A stretch of 64,000 nucleotides of DNA from NCBI GenBank assembly GCA_044361595.1, contig JBIKIN010000020.1:1-64000 (forward strand). The letters are read 5' to 3'. Below the pieces are notes generated by a model. That model was not told the origin of the DNA. It was given only the letters and a program-made list of their open reading frames with translations, and ran no database searches. The stretch is from Pseudopedobacter sp044361595 (GTDB taxonomy: Bacteria > Bacteroidota > Bacteroidia > Sphingobacteriales > Sphingobacteriaceae). Shown one piece after another: positions 25,458 through 34,970 of the stretch. The position numbers and the translations under genes are program-made. Each line of letters starts with the position of its first letter. The stretch's first letter is position 1.

Positions 25458-28115
25458 TTAGTTATAAATTTCTCTACGCTTAGAAAGTTTTAAATCTTGT
25501 AAAATGGCAGATTTTACTCTTAAGTCTACACTATAACTTTGAAGAGGTCCAAAAGGTCGCCAAGACATGGATAAATCCCAGCAATGTAAATCTCTATAGA
25601 TTGAAAATTGAGTGCTACTTATAGCTTTAGCATTAAAATCATAACCAGTTTGGAATTGTACTTTCCATTTAGGCGTTAGGCTAAAATCTCCATTAGCATT
25701 AAAAATTTGAACAACGGTTTTAGTTAGGCCATTGTTAGAGAAATTGAAATTATAAAAGAAACTTAAATTCCAAGGAATACTAAAATCTACAAATGCATTA
25801 CTATTATTACTAATTTGGCGTAATTGCTCAGCTTGTTCTGCATTTACTCTATTAAATAAATCGGTTGTACCGGTAGGTGGATTATTACTTCTATTATTTT
25901 TACCTAAAGTGGAAGAATTTAGGCTGTAATCAAAAGAGAAATTAAAATTAGCTAACCTAGGTAATTTACCATCTTTAAGGGTGTATCTATTGATTGTTCT
26001 TATTTCTGTTTGGGTACCATTGGGTATTAATAAAACCTGATAAGGATCTAAAGTGCCACCAAAATTAATCCCTAATTTCTCTGTAAAAAAAGTACGACCA
26101 GAAAAGCCAATTTGCGATAATTGCAAACTATCTGCGGCTATATTATAAGAACCATTAAAAGATAAGCCTTGCAATATTGGTATTTTTTTTACGCCATTAT
26201 TTGTAGTGTCTTTAGCGCTTTTAACTTTTAATTCTATATTATTTTCTAAACCAAAATTGATGAGTGCGCTACGTCCGTTTCCAGGCGCACCGTATAAACC
26301 ACCTTCAAAAATTGAATAGGCTTGTTTTCTACCACTTTGATCTACTTGCACACTGTCATAATATCCAAAACTTGGTTTTCCAAAATCTGGCCTAAACGAG
26401 AAACCAAAATTTGGAGTTAAAACGTGTCTAACAGCAACAATTTTGCCTTTTTTAAAATTTACTTGACCATAAATTTTTGTTGACATATTACCACCTACAT
26501 TATAATCGGCGGCTCTATTAAATCCAGGAATAGTATCTATTCTTGATGTATTTGTTGTGCCAATAGGTGTAGGAATAGCAATATATGATTTTCTGATACT
26601 TTGAAAATACCATCGCTCGGTATAATTAAAACTCTGGCTAAATTGAAAATACTTTAGCACCCTTGATGATAATGTAATTGGAATATTATGCTGAGCACCA
26701 GATTGTATTTGTCTTAAAGTTTCTGGTCTAAATAATAAGGTGTCTTGCGTATTTATTTGATTGTTTGCTTGTAAACTATACCCTACCGCAAGTCTCTGAT
26801 ACCATTTTTGCTCGCCAGCTCTATCCTTAGAATCAAAAGGATTTAAAGTTGTCATGCTAAAGTTTAAGGCTGGTAAGCCAATATTTACTTGGCCTGATGT
26901 TAAGTTTTGACTATGATTTAAAGCTGAAGTAAAACTGAAAGGCGAGTTTGCCCAATTTTTACTGTAAGATATACTAGAGCCAATTTGGTTTTGTATTACT
27001 TGTTGAAAGTTAGCCCCTGGCACATTTCTAAATGCTCCACTGGTGCTTGCATTAACAGATGCGCTAAAATTTGATCCGGGATGAGCACTAGGGTTTTGAC
27101 TATGTGACCAATTTATTCTAAAATCTTTAGTGGGGTTTTCAAATTCTGGGGTACCTTCTACACCAAATTTTCTAGATGAATAACTGAAAAATAAATTTCC
27201 ATTGTATTTATAACGTTTGGTATATCTACTTGCAATATTACCCTCGTAAGAACCTTTAGAATATACACCGCCTTTAACAGTCATATCCCAATAATCGTTT
27301 AAACCAATATAATAACCAAAATCTCTTAAAAAGAAACCTAATGTTTGGTCTTCACCTACTTGGGGTAATAATATTCCCGATGCTCTTTTATTAGGCTTTG
27401 GAAAAAAACCAAAAGGTACTACAAAGGGTGTTGGCACACCCTCGATAAACATATAAGCTGGCCCTGTTACAATCTGATTTTCCGTTGCTATCCCTTTAGT
27501 AATTACTATACCAAAATGCTGATGTGGCGATGGTAAATTACATGTAGAATACACTACTTTTTTAAGGTGAATTTCGTTATTGGCTTGTTTTTTGGTGATC
27601 CCACCTGTTATATAGCCACCTTCTTGCTCAGTATACACCTGAAATAACCTGCCTTTAGAAGTTTTAAAATTATAAAAAACAGAATCGGCGGTCAAAGTAC
27701 CTTGTGCAGGATCTTTAAATATTGGTAAACCAGTAAACCGACCTAAAGAATCAGTAATTCCTTTCGCAAATATGGAATTACTTTTATAATCAACCTTAAT
27801 AAAACCTGCGTCAACTTCTTTATCTCCATAGGTAATTCTTGCATTTCCGTATAAAAATAACGCATTGTTTTCTCGATCGTAAAATGAAGAATCAGAGGCA
27901 ATAGCCTTAATAATGTCAGTAATTTGGCCTTTCTTAGAATTTTTCTTTAAAGTATCCGTTTTAATTACCTTAATAGAATCTTTAATGACATTAGTTTTAA
28001 TAGTATCTTGCTGGAAAAACGCATTAGATTTAAAACTAATGTGAATAAAAAGTAAAAGACTAGTAAAAAATATATAGGTAAATTTCAAAATCGATAAAGA
28101 ATAATATTTTTGCAC
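25458..28115 (-). CDS. LptD-like outer-membrane LPS assembly protein
   Basis: An 885-aa protein with a signal-like N-terminus (about 1-33). An OstA-type periplasmic domain follows (about 60-215: NNALFLYGNARITYGDKEVDAG, KSNSIFAKG, GTLTADSVFYNFKTSKG), then a long beta-barrel rich in alternating aromatic strands (GFFLRDFGYYIGLNDYWDMTVKGGVYSKGSYEG). This is the layout of LptD, which inserts lipopolysaccharide into the outer leaflet. Bacteroidota have diverged members of the family; the cysteines that form disulfides in E. coli LptD are not evident. It is divergent from the amidase gene by 29 bp and is followed closely by cinA. Confidence 0.82.
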   Translation of the reverse strand: MQKYYSLSILKFTYIFFTSLLLFIHISFKSNAFFQQDTIKTNVIKDSIKVIKTDTLKKNSKKGQITDIIKAIASDSSFYDRENNALFLYGNARITYGDKEVDAGFIKVDYKSNSIFAKGITDSLGRFTGLPIFKDPAQGTLTADSVFYNFKTSKGRLFQVYTEQEGGYITGGITKKQANNEIHLKKVVYSTCNLPSPHQHFGIVITKGIATENQIVTGPAYMFIEGVPTPFVVPFGFFPKPNKRASGILLPQVGEDQTLGFFLRDFGYYIGLNDYWDMTVKGGVYSKGSYEGNIASRYTKRYKYNGNLFFSYSSRKFGVEGTPEFENPTKDFRINWSHSQNPSAHPGSNFSASVNASTSGAFRNVPGANFQQVIQNQIGSSISYSKNWANSPFSFTSALNHSQNLTSGQVNIGLPALNFSMTTLNPFDSKDRAGEQKWYQRLAVGYSLQANNQINTQDTLLFRPETLRQIQSGAQHNIPITLSSRVLKYFQFSQSFNYTERWYFQSIRKSYIAIPTPIGTTNTSRIDTIPGFNRAADYNVGGNMSTKIYGQVNFKKGKIVAVRHVLTPNFGFSFRPDFGKPSFGYYDSVQVDQSGRKQAYSIFEGGLYGAPGNGRSALINFGLENNIELKVKSAKDTTNNGVKKIPILQGLSFNGSYNIAADSLQLSQIGFSGRTFFTEKLGINFGGTLDPYQVLLIPNGTQTEIRTINRYTLKDGKLPRLANFNFSFDYSLNSSTLGKNNRSNNPPTGTTDLFNRVNAEQAEQLRQISNNSNAFVDFSIPWNLSFFYNFNFSNNGLTKTVVQIFNANGDFSLTPKWKVQFQTGYDFNAKAISSTQFSIYRDLHCWDLSMSWRPFGPLQSYSVDLRVKSAILQDLKLSKRREIYN
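28105..28112 (+). promoter_or_regulatory. -7 box for the amidase gene
   Basis: TATTTTTG matches TAnnTTTG and ends 32 bp before the amidase ATG. It overlaps the first codons of the divergent lptD-like gene, so the two transcripts would interfere. Confidence 0.45.
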
Positions 28116-28144
28116 ACAAGGTTATCAAAAAACGTCCAAAATTA

Positions 28145-29005
28145 ATGAAAATTACAACATTCAAAAGGTTTATTAGCTGTTTAATATTAACAAGTTTCAC
28201 TTTAATAGTATTTAGTGGGTATAGAAGTGATAATAATGATGATAAATTATCAACAGTTAGTAAAGTAAAAACTATAGTTATTGATGCTGGTCATGGTGGA
28301 GAGGATGGCTCTACTCATGGTGCTATTTCTAAAGAGAAAGATATTGCTTTAGAAGTTGCCTTAAAATTAGGAAAAGCTATAGAAGAATCTTTACCAGATG
28401 TTAAAGTTGTTTACACCAGAAAAACAGATGTTTTTGTAAAGCTATACGAGCGAATTAATATAGCTAATAAAGAAAAAGCAGACCTATTTATTTCTATTCA
28501 TTGTAACTCTATGCCAAATATTAAGCAACGATATGTAAATAACGGTAAGGCATATTATAGAACCATTCCAAATCCTGTGCCAAGAGGAACCGAGACTTTT
28601 GTATCGGGTTTTGGTCGATTAGCCGAGCAAGATGCTGCGGTGAGAGAAAATGCATCTATACTTTTAGAAAAAGATTATAAGGATAATTATGAGGGTTTTG
28701 ACCCAAAAGACCCAGAGAGTTACATCATATTTTCTTTGATGAAAAACGTATTTAGAGAACAAAGTATAAAACTGGCATCTTTAATGCAGGATGAATATGT
28801 AAAAAGTGGCAGGGTGAACCGCGGAGTTCAAGAAAAAAGTTTAGCAGTATTAGCTAGAGCGGGTATGCCAGCAGTTTTAACAGAGATTGGCTTTATAAGC
28901 AACCCTGAAGAAGAAAAATTTATGAACTCTGCCGAAGGACAAGCCGAAATAGTAAAAAACATTTTAAATGCTATTATTGCTTACAAGAAACAAATAGAAA
29001 TTTAA
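28145..29005 (+). CDS. N-acetylmuramoyl-L-alanine amidase (Amidase_3)
   Basis: A 286-aa zinc amidase that cuts between MurNAc and the stem peptide in the periplasm, normally at cell separation. It has an N-terminal signal/anchor (8-25). The catalytic domain carries IDAGHGGEDGS (His50), SKEKDIALEV (Glu64), FISIHCNS (His119) and TEIGFISNPEEE near the C-terminus with the catalytic glutamate. No SPOR or AMIN domain is seen. The mlaD-like gene follows on the same strand after 44 bp, a pairing often seen in Bacteroidota. Confidence 0.92.
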   Translation: MKITTFKRFISCLILTSFTLIVFSGYRSDNNDDKLSTVSKVKTIVIDAGHGGEDGSTHGAISKEKDIALEVALKLGKAIEESLPDVKVVYTRKTDVFVKLYERINIANKEKADLFISIHCNSMPNIKQRYVNNGKAYYRTIPNPVPRGTETFVSGFGRLAEQDAAVRENASILLEKDYKDNYEGFDPKDPESYIIFSLMKNVFREQSIKLASLMQDEYVKSGRVNRGVQEKSLAVLARAGMPAVLTEIGFISNPEEEKFMNSAEGQAEIVKNILNAIIAYKKQIEI

Positions 29006-29049
29006 AAAATCTAAATTTGTTTAATTTTAAACTATGATTTAACTATTCC

Positions 29050-29997
29050 ATGAAAAGTATATCTAACGAGACTAAAGTCGGTATTCTAGCAGCAGTAACT
29101 ATTGCAATTTTAATAATTGGATATAATTTTCTAAAAGGAAATGATATTTTCTCTAGCGAAAACGAATTTTATGCTAAATATGAAAAAATAGATGGTTTAG
29201 CTATCTCTAAGCCCGTCTTGGTAAATGGCTATCAAATAGGCAGAGTGTCATCCTTAACATTACTAGAAAATGGTCAAATTTTAGTACAGTTTAAAGTTAA
29301 TCCAAAATATCAAATCCCAAAAAATACAATTGCTCGTTTAGAAAGTACAGATTTATTAGGTAGTAAGGCTGTAATATTTGATTTAGGAAATAGTTTAAAC
29401 TACGCATTAGATGGCGATACTTTAAACGCTAATGTACAAGCAAATTTAATGGAACAGGTAGAGCCTGTGCAGAAGAAAGCTCAAGCTATAGTAGCTAAAT
29501 TAGATTCGGTGTTAACATCAGTAAACTTAATTCTAAATCCAGATTTTCAAAAAAATGTAAATAGAAGTTTTACAAGTATTGCTAAAACTTTAGAAACTTT
29601 AGAATCTACTTCAAAAACAATTGATGGCGCCATAGGTCAAGAAGTTAAGCGAATTGATGTTATCTTGGCTAATGCAGAATCTATTTCTAATAACTTAAAA
29701 AACAACAACGATAAGATTAACCAAATGGTTAATAATTTTGGAAGTTTTTCTAAGCAAATGTCTGAGACAAATATTAAGCAAACTATTGATAATGCAAATA
29801 AAGCCGTTGCTGAATTGCAACTAGCAGTCAATAAAATTAATAGCGGAACTGGGTCTATATCTTTATTGTTAAACGACGAAAAGTTATATAACAACCTTTC
29901 AAAATCGGCAGAAGATTTAGATAAATTAATGATAGATGTTAAAGCTAATCCTAAACGATATGTTAGTTTCTCTATTTTTGGCGGAAAAAAAGATTAA
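29050..29997 (+). CDS. MlaD/MCE-domain lipid-transport protein
   Basis: A 315-aa protein with one N-terminal membrane helix (VGILAAVTIAILIIGYNFL, 10-28), an MCE domain at about 38-115 (FYAKYEKIDGLAISKPVLVN, GYQIGRVSSL, LESTDLLGSKAVIFD), then a long helical region (about 130-300) likely to form a coiled coil. MCE proteins form hexameric rings that pass phospholipids between inner and outer membrane. The partner ATPase and permease (MlaE/MlaF) are not in this window. A strong terminator follows. Confidence 0.9.
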   Translation: MKSISNETKVGILAAVTIAILIIGYNFLKGNDIFSSENEFYAKYEKIDGLAISKPVLVNGYQIGRVSSLTLLENGQILVQFKVNPKYQIPKNTIARLESTDLLGSKAVIFDLGNSLNYALDGDTLNANVQANLMEQVEPVQKKAQAIVAKLDSVLTSVNLILNPDFQKNVNRSFTSIAKTLETLESTSKTIDGAIGQEVKRIDVILANAESISNNLKNNNDKINQMVNNFGSFSKQMSETNIKQTIDNANKAVAELQLAVNKINSGTGSISLLLNDEKLYNNLSKSAEDLDKLMIDVKANPKRYVSFSIFGGKKD

Positions 29998-30021
29998 TTT
30001 TTAATGATTATATAAGTTTTG

Positions 30022-30050
30022 AAAAGAGAGCAAATTGCTCTCTTTTTTGT
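30022..30050 (+). terminator. Intrinsic terminator after the mlaD-like gene
   Basis: AAAAGAGAGCAA and TTGCTCTCTTTT form a 12-bp perfect stem with a 1-nt centre, followed by more T residues. Confidence 0.85.
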
Positions 30051-30130
30051 TTTATTACTTAACCCTTATTAAAATCTATATTCTTACCTCTGCCTGACTA
30101 GTCTATATTCCCTATCCAAAATTTTAAAAT

Positions 30131-30138
30131 TATCTTTG
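30131..30138 (+). promoter_or_regulatory. -7 box for mnmA
   Basis: TATCTTTG matches TAnnTTTG, 22 bp before the ATG. Confidence 0.45.
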
Positions 30139-30160
30139 CAAACTTTAATAATTAAATAAA

Positions 30161-31249
30161 ATGAGCAAACACGGAAGAATATTAGTTGCAATGAGTGGTG
30201 GTGTAGATAGTTCTGTTGCTGCGGTAATGTTGCATGAGCAGGGTTATGAAGTAATTGGCTTAACCATGAAAACATGGGACTATGCATCTAGCGGAGCAAA
30301 TTCTAAAGAAACTGGCTGTTGCAGTTTAGATTCTATTAATGATGCCAGATCATTAGCCGTTGGTTACGGTATGCCACATTATATTTTAGATATTAGAGAC
30401 GAATTTGGTGATTTTGTAATAGATAACTTTGTTGATGAATATTTAGCTGGTAGAACCCCAAACCCTTGCGTGTTATGCAACACCCATATAAAATGGGAAG
30501 CTTTATTGAAAAGAGCTGATAAATTAGATTGCGAATTTATAGCAACTGGGCATTATGCTAACATCAGATTACAAGATAGTGGAAGATACGTGATCTCTAA
30601 AGGTAAAGACGAAAACAAAGACCAATCTTATGTGCTTTGGGGAGTTTCTCAGCGTAATTTAGCCCGAACTCGCTTTCCTTTGGGATCCTTTACAAAAGCA
30701 GAAATAAGACAAATGGCTTTGGATATGGGACAGCAAGAATTGGCCAATAAAAGCGAAAGTTATGAGATTTGTTTTGTTCCTGATAACGATTATAGAGCAT
30801 TTTTAAAACACCGTGTACCAGATTTAGAAGCCAATGTTGATGGTGGCGATTTTGTCTTAACCAATGGCACTAAAGTAGGTAAACACAAAGGATATCCATT
30901 TTATACTATTGGCCAAAGAAGAGGTTTGGGAGTTGCATTTGGACATCCAATGTTTGTAACTCAAATACTACCAGAAAGTAATACTGTTGTTTTAGGGACT
31001 GAAGACGAATTACAAAGAACCGAAGCCATGGTAAGAAACTTAAACCTTATAAAGTATGACTCTATAACTGAACCCTTAGAGGCTGTTACAAAAATCAGAT
31101 ATAAAGATACTGGAGCATTAAGTCATATACAACAAATTGGTGACCATTTAAAAGTTGATTTCCACCATGCTGTTTCTGGTATTGCACCCGGTCAATCGGC
31201 AGTATTTTACGAAGGCAATGATTTGTTAGGTGGTGGTTTTTTAATTTAG
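30161..31249 (+). CDS. mnmA: tRNA-specific 2-thiouridylase MnmA
   Basis: A 362-aa enzyme that thiolates the wobble uridine of tRNAs for Lys, Glu and Gln. The PP-loop is SGGVDSS (12-18). The catalytic cysteine is in NPCVLCN (Cys103/Cys106), with its partner in SYEICFVPD. QSYVLWG and the C-terminal beta-barrel with AVFYEGNDLLGGGFL are standard. A single gene between a terminator and a hypothetical lipoprotein gene. Confidence 0.97.
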   Translation: MSKHGRILVAMSGGVDSSVAAVMLHEQGYEVIGLTMKTWDYASSGANSKETGCCSLDSINDARSLAVGYGMPHYILDIRDEFGDFVIDNFVDEYLAGRTPNPCVLCNTHIKWEALLKRADKLDCEFIATGHYANIRLQDSGRYVISKGKDENKDQSYVLWGVSQRNLARTRFPLGSFTKAEIRQMALDMGQQELANKSESYEICFVPDNDYRAFLKHRVPDLEANVDGGDFVLTNGTKVGKHKGYPFYTIGQRRGLGVAFGHPMFVTQILPESNTVVLGTEDELQRTEAMVRNLNLIKYDSITEPLEAVTKIRYKDTGALSHIQQIGDHLKVDFHHAVSGIAPGQSAVFYEGNDLLGGGFLI

Positions 31250-31319
31250 CAATTAGTAAAATTTATTGTATTTTGGTTTACTATATAAGCGTTATTAATT
31301 CAAAAGATTAATTTATTTA

Positions 31320-31997
31320 ATGGCTAGTCGTATTGTTTTATTTTTAAGTTTTACTGTTTTAATTTGGTCTGGATGTACCAAAGAAAATAATGCGCCTGAT
31401 ATTGATTTATTAAGCGAATTTTATCCTTTAAAAGTAGGTTCTGTTATTATCTACAATGTAGATTCTACCGCATACAGTAACTTCACCAATACAAGTACTA
31501 ATTTTAAATTCGAATTAAGAGATAGTATTACAAATACTTTTACAGATTTATCGGGGGCTACAAACTATAGAATTGAAAGATTTAAAAGGAATACCACATC
31601 AGATCCATGGGTTTTTAAACAAGTATTTACTAGAAATAAAACGATAAGATCGGGCGAAGAGTTTATTAATAATCAAAGGTTTATTCGTTTAGTTTTTCCA
31701 CCTTTGGTAGGTACAGAATGGAATGGAAATTCAAAAAACACCTTAGGCAGTGTTGAATATTTAATTGAGAACGAAATTTCTCCTTTAACTATAAATAATT
31801 TAAATTTCGATTCAACCGTGGTGGTTACCGAAGTTAACGAGACCAATTTAATTAGAGAAGATGTTGTTTATACCACTTATGCGAAAAATATTGGCTTAAT
31901 AAAAAAAGATGTAACAGCTGTAGATAAGAATATAAGTTCTGGAAGAATTACAAATGGATCTAAATATGTCTTAGTGGTAAAGTCATATAAAAATTAA
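31320..31997 (+). CDS. Hypothetical lipoprotein
   Basis: A 225-aa protein with a lipoprotein signal (FTVLIWSGCTKEN, Cys19). The mature part has alternating polar/aromatic beta strands (FYPLKVGSVIIYNVDST, TNYRIERFKRN, TVVVTEVNETN, EDVVYTTYAKNIGLIKKD) and looks like a small all-beta domain of a type common among uncharacterised Bacteroidota lipoproteins. I do not recognise a named family or catalytic motif. It stands 70 bp after mnmA on the same strand. Confidence 0.7.
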   Translation: MASRIVLFLSFTVLIWSGCTKENNAPDIDLLSEFYPLKVGSVIIYNVDSTAYSNFTNTSTNFKFELRDSITNTFTDLSGATNYRIERFKRNTTSDPWVFKQVFTRNKTIRSGEEFINNQRFIRLVFPPLVGTEWNGNSKNTLGSVEYLIENEISPLTINNLNFDSTVVVTEVNETNLIREDVVYTTYAKNIGLIKKDVTAVDKNISSGRITNGSKYVLVVKSYKN

Positions 31998-32056
31998 ATT
32001 TTAATCTAAATCCGTTCTCAAAACAAATTAATTAAAATTTATTTTCAATCGCTTTT

Positions 32057-32704
32057 ATGAAAAAATACATTCTGGTTTATTCTTTAATTATAGGATCTGT
32101 TTTCCTAACAATAGGTTTTATGATTTTTCAAGACTTTACCTACAATAAAATTTCAGGTAGTATTAAAGTATCGGAAAATAAATACGATTTTTTAGAAAGT
32201 TCTAATTTGCTAATAAATAACTTAAGAAACCTAGAGTCCTATCAAAGAGGATATTTGTTAACAAATAATCAGCAATTTTTAGAGGAGTATAATAAGAATA
32301 AATATCAATTCAATTTAGAAAAAGAAAGGTTTTATAAATTGACATCTAAATATTCTATTGAAAAAAATAGTAACAAAGATATTTTCGAGCTAAGAAAATT
32401 AATTGATGAAAAGGTTGCAGAGCTTGACTTTAGCATAAAAAATCAAGTTAATGGTTCAAGTAAAGAATCTATAAGCTTGGTTAACACCAACCTAGGGTTA
32501 AACTTAATGAACAACATTGTAGAAATTACACAAAAGCTTAACGCAGAAAATAAGTATAAAGAAACCATTGCTAAACAAGCTATATACAAAACAAGAGCAC
32601 TTTTTAAGCAAGTTAATTTCATTTTCTTCTCCTTATTGATTATTTGCCTTTTAATTTTAGGATTTTATATTAGAAAATCTGTTCAGATGGAAAAATCTAA
32701 TTAA
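32057..32704 (+). CDS. CHASE3-type sensor domain protein without output domain
   Basis: A 215-aa membrane protein with two membrane helices (about 5-25 and 187-207) enclosing a helical extracytoplasmic domain. NLESYQRGYLLTNNQQFLEEYNK is the typical CHASE3 signature. CHASE3 normally precedes a histidine kinase or cyclase, but this reading frame ends eight residues after the second helix (KSVQMEKSN). The 3' end overlaps the convergent helicase gene by 8 bp. It may be a truncated sensor kinase or a stand-alone modulator; no kinase fragment follows in any frame because the convergent gene begins. Confidence 0.7.
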   Translation: MKKYILVYSLIIGSVFLTIGFMIFQDFTYNKISGSIKVSENKYDFLESSNLLINNLRNLESYQRGYLLTNNQQFLEEYNKNKYQFNLEKERFYKLTSKYSIEKNSNKDIFELRKLIDEKVAELDFSIKNQVNGSSKESISLVNTNLGLNLMNNIVEITQKLNAENKYKETIAKQAIYKTRALFKQVNFIFFSLLIICLLILGFYIRKSVQMEKSN

Positions 32705-34091
32705 AGAATAGCTTATTAAAATTCACAAAAAACAACTCTTTTGTAGCTCTTGTAGTTGCTGTATACAACCATCTTAATAGTTCTGTATTAAGCATTTCCT
32801 CGGTTAAATAACCTTGATCAATAAATACAACATTCCATTGTCCGCCTTGTGCTTTATGGCAAGTTACAGCATAAGCAAATTTAATTTGTATGGCATTAAA
32901 ATACGGATTTTTACGCATCTCTTCCATTTTTGCTCTTTTTGTAGATAAGTGTTCGTAATCATTAATTATCTCGTCAAATAACACCTTTTGTCTATCATAA
33001 GGTAGGTTTGAAGATTCTACATAAAGCGTATCTAACATCACTTTGCAAGATATTGGTTCTTGGTCTATATCCTCAAAATGGATTTGAACATCGGCAAATC
33101 TAAAACCATACATCTCATGAATGTTTTTTACTCGAGTAATTTTACCAATATCGCCATTAGCAATAAAGCCACCCTTCTCCTCGGCTAGCCAAAAATAATT
33201 ATTCTTCACCACCATCACTAAATCGCCACCTGTTAACTCGTCTTCACGCCATAGTATTTGATGTCTAATATGCTGATTGAAAAGGTTAGCCCCTTTATTA
33301 GATCTACAAATTACTAAGCAATTTTCTAATCCATATTTATCGTATGCATAATTTAAACCCTCAATAATTTTATCCCCCATCATGCTAAAAACATCACTAA
33401 AACCTTTAGTTTGAAGTTTCGGAAAATCTTCTTGAGCCGTTCTAATTAACTCCCTTATAGTTGTTGCATTGTATAAAATACCCGATTCTTTCTCTTGCCT
33501 CACTACATCGGTTAGTTCAACATCACTAATTTCTAAAGAAAATTTTTCGAGATAATTTTTTGTTAAAGCTGGACTTTCTAACGATCCTACTGGTGGTAAT
33601 TGCGCTGTGTCGCCTACAAAAATGATGCGGTTATTTTGTTGATTGTAAACATAACTTATTACATCTTCTAATAAACTGCTTCCGCTATAATCTGTTTTTT
33701 CATCAGCAATCATAGAAGCCTCGTCTATAATAAACAAAGTGTCTTTATGTAAATTAGGAGAGAGGCTAAAATGCATATCAGGAGACATGGCCGACTTTTT
33801 TCTATAAATTTTCCGATGAATGGTAGATGCATCTTTTTTAGAATAATTACCCAAAACTTTAGCCGCCCTACCCGTTGGAGCCAATAAAACAGTTTTTAAA
33901 TTATATTTAGGTAATAATTTAATTAAAGTACTAATTGCTGTTGTTTTCCCTGTTCCTGCATAGCCTTTTAATACAAAACATGTTCTATCGTTCTTTAATC
34001 TTAAAAAAGCATCTATTTTATCAAATAAATAAAGTTGTTGAGGGTTAGGTAAATGCGGAAAAGACTTTGCTAAATCGTGTGCGATACTCAT
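32697..34091 (-). CDS. RecD-like ATP-dependent DNA helicase
   Basis: A 464-aa SF1B helicase. Motifs are VLKGYAGTGKTTAIS (Walker A, 43-50), LAPTGRAAKVL, IIDEASMI (Walker B), FVGDTAQLPPVGS, DVVRQ, and the UvrD_C_2 motif AVTCHKAQGGQWNVVFID near the end. It lacks the long N-terminal domains of RecD2. Probably acts in DNA repair or recombination; no RecB/RecC partners are adjacent. Divergent from the DUF3822 gene and convergent with the CHASE3 gene. Confidence 0.9.
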   Translation of the reverse strand: MSIAHDLAKSFPHLPNPQQLYLFDKIDAFLRLKNDRTCFVLKGYAGTGKTTAISTLIKLLPKYNLKTVLLAPTGRAAKVLGNYSKKDASTIHRKIYRKKSAMSPDMHFSLSPNLHKDTLFIIDEASMIADEKTDYSGSSLLEDVISYVYNQQNNRIIFVGDTAQLPPVGSLESPALTKNYLEKFSLEISDVELTDVVRQEKESGILYNATTIRELIRTAQEDFPKLQTKGFSDVFSMMGDKIIEGLNYAYDKYGLENCLVICRSNKGANLFNQHIRHQILWREDELTGGDLVMVVKNNYFWLAEEKGGFIANGDIGKITRVKNIHEMYGFRFADVQIHFEDIDQEPISCKVMLDTLYVESSNLPYDRQKVLFDEIINDYEHLSTKRAKMEEMRKNPYFNAIQIKFAYAVTCHKAQGGQWNVVFIDQGYLTEEMLNTELLRWLYTATTRATKELFFVNFNKLFFN

Positions 34092-34136
34092 CGAATCAAA
34101 TTTCGTTAAAAAACTAAACGCTTACAGATAAATTTT

Positions 34137-34144
34137 TACTTTTG
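34137..34144 (+). promoter_or_regulatory. -7 box for the DUF3822-rsmD-coaD operon
   Basis: TACTTTTG matches TAnnTTTG and ends only 7 bp before the ATG at 34152, so transcription would begin at or very near the start codon. Confidence 0.5.
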
Positions 34145-34151
34145 TTTACGT

Positions 34152-34970
34152 ATGACAGATAAACTAATTCTATCCACTCCGGATTTTGAAGAAACGCTTG
34201 TTAAAGAGTATGATTTAAACTTAGAGGTAAGCGCAAATTCATTTAATTATTGCATTATAGATGCTAATCTTAAAAGTGTAAAATCTGTAGCACATATCCC
34301 CTCTTTAATCTACAATTTTGTTAATGGAAGCATTCTTCAAAATAACTTTAAAAAGATAAAAATTGGAGTTCTATCGCAAAAGTTTACTTTCATACCCTTA
34401 AACGTCTATCAAGAAAAAGACTTAAATAACTATAGTGTTTATTTAAATCCTACAGAAAACGAGAATGTTTATGTTCAAAAAATAGATCAACAGGATTTAG
34501 TGATTATTTATGTTTTACCCAAACTACAAGTAGATAAATTAGAGCATTTATTCCCAAATGCTACCATTTACCCTCAATTTGTACCATTAAATGCTGCGTT
34601 GCATTTTGCTTATCAACAAATAAACTTTTCCCAGCTATTTATCAATTTTAAGACCGAAGGCTTTTTAGAAATATCAATAATAGACAATCAAAAATTTATT
34701 TTTTACAACATCTTTAGCTATCAAAATATAGATGAGATGATGTATTTTATTCTGTTGTCTTTACAACAAAATCAGATTAGGCCTTCTAGGGTAACGGTTA
34801 AAATTAGCGGAGAGATAGCTATTGATGATGACAAGCATCAAAAATTAAAGAAAGAATTCCCTAATACAGAATTTATTGATCAAGATTGCCTACCATTAAC
34901 TTATAAAGGATTGGGAGAACCAATTGTAGCACAGTTTTTTTCTTTATTAAGTTTGCATTTATGCGAATAA
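34152..34970 (+). CDS. DUF3822 family protein
   Basis: A 272-aa cytoplasmic protein of the Bacteroidota-specific DUF3822 family. It looks like an actin/ASKHA-type fold from its strand pattern (SANSFNYCIIDANLKSVKSV, LFINFKTEGFLEISIIDNQKFIFYNIFSY, VTVKISGEI), but no nucleotide-binding motif can be claimed. It overlaps rsmD by 10 bp and is followed by coaD, an arrangement common in the phylum. Function unknown; coupling to rRNA methylation or CoA synthesis is by position only. Confidence 0.8.
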   Translation: MTDKLILSTPDFEETLVKEYDLNLEVSANSFNYCIIDANLKSVKSVAHIPSLIYNFVNGSILQNNFKKIKIGVLSQKFTFIPLNVYQEKDLNNYSVYLNPTENENVYVQKIDQQDLVIIYVLPKLQVDKLEHLFPNATIYPQFVPLNAALHFAYQQINFSQLFINFKTEGFLEISIIDNQKFIFYNIFSYQNIDEMMYFILLSLQQNQIRPSRVTVKISGEIAIDDDKHQKLKKEFPNTEFIDQDCLPLTYKGLGEPIVAQFFSLLSLHLCE

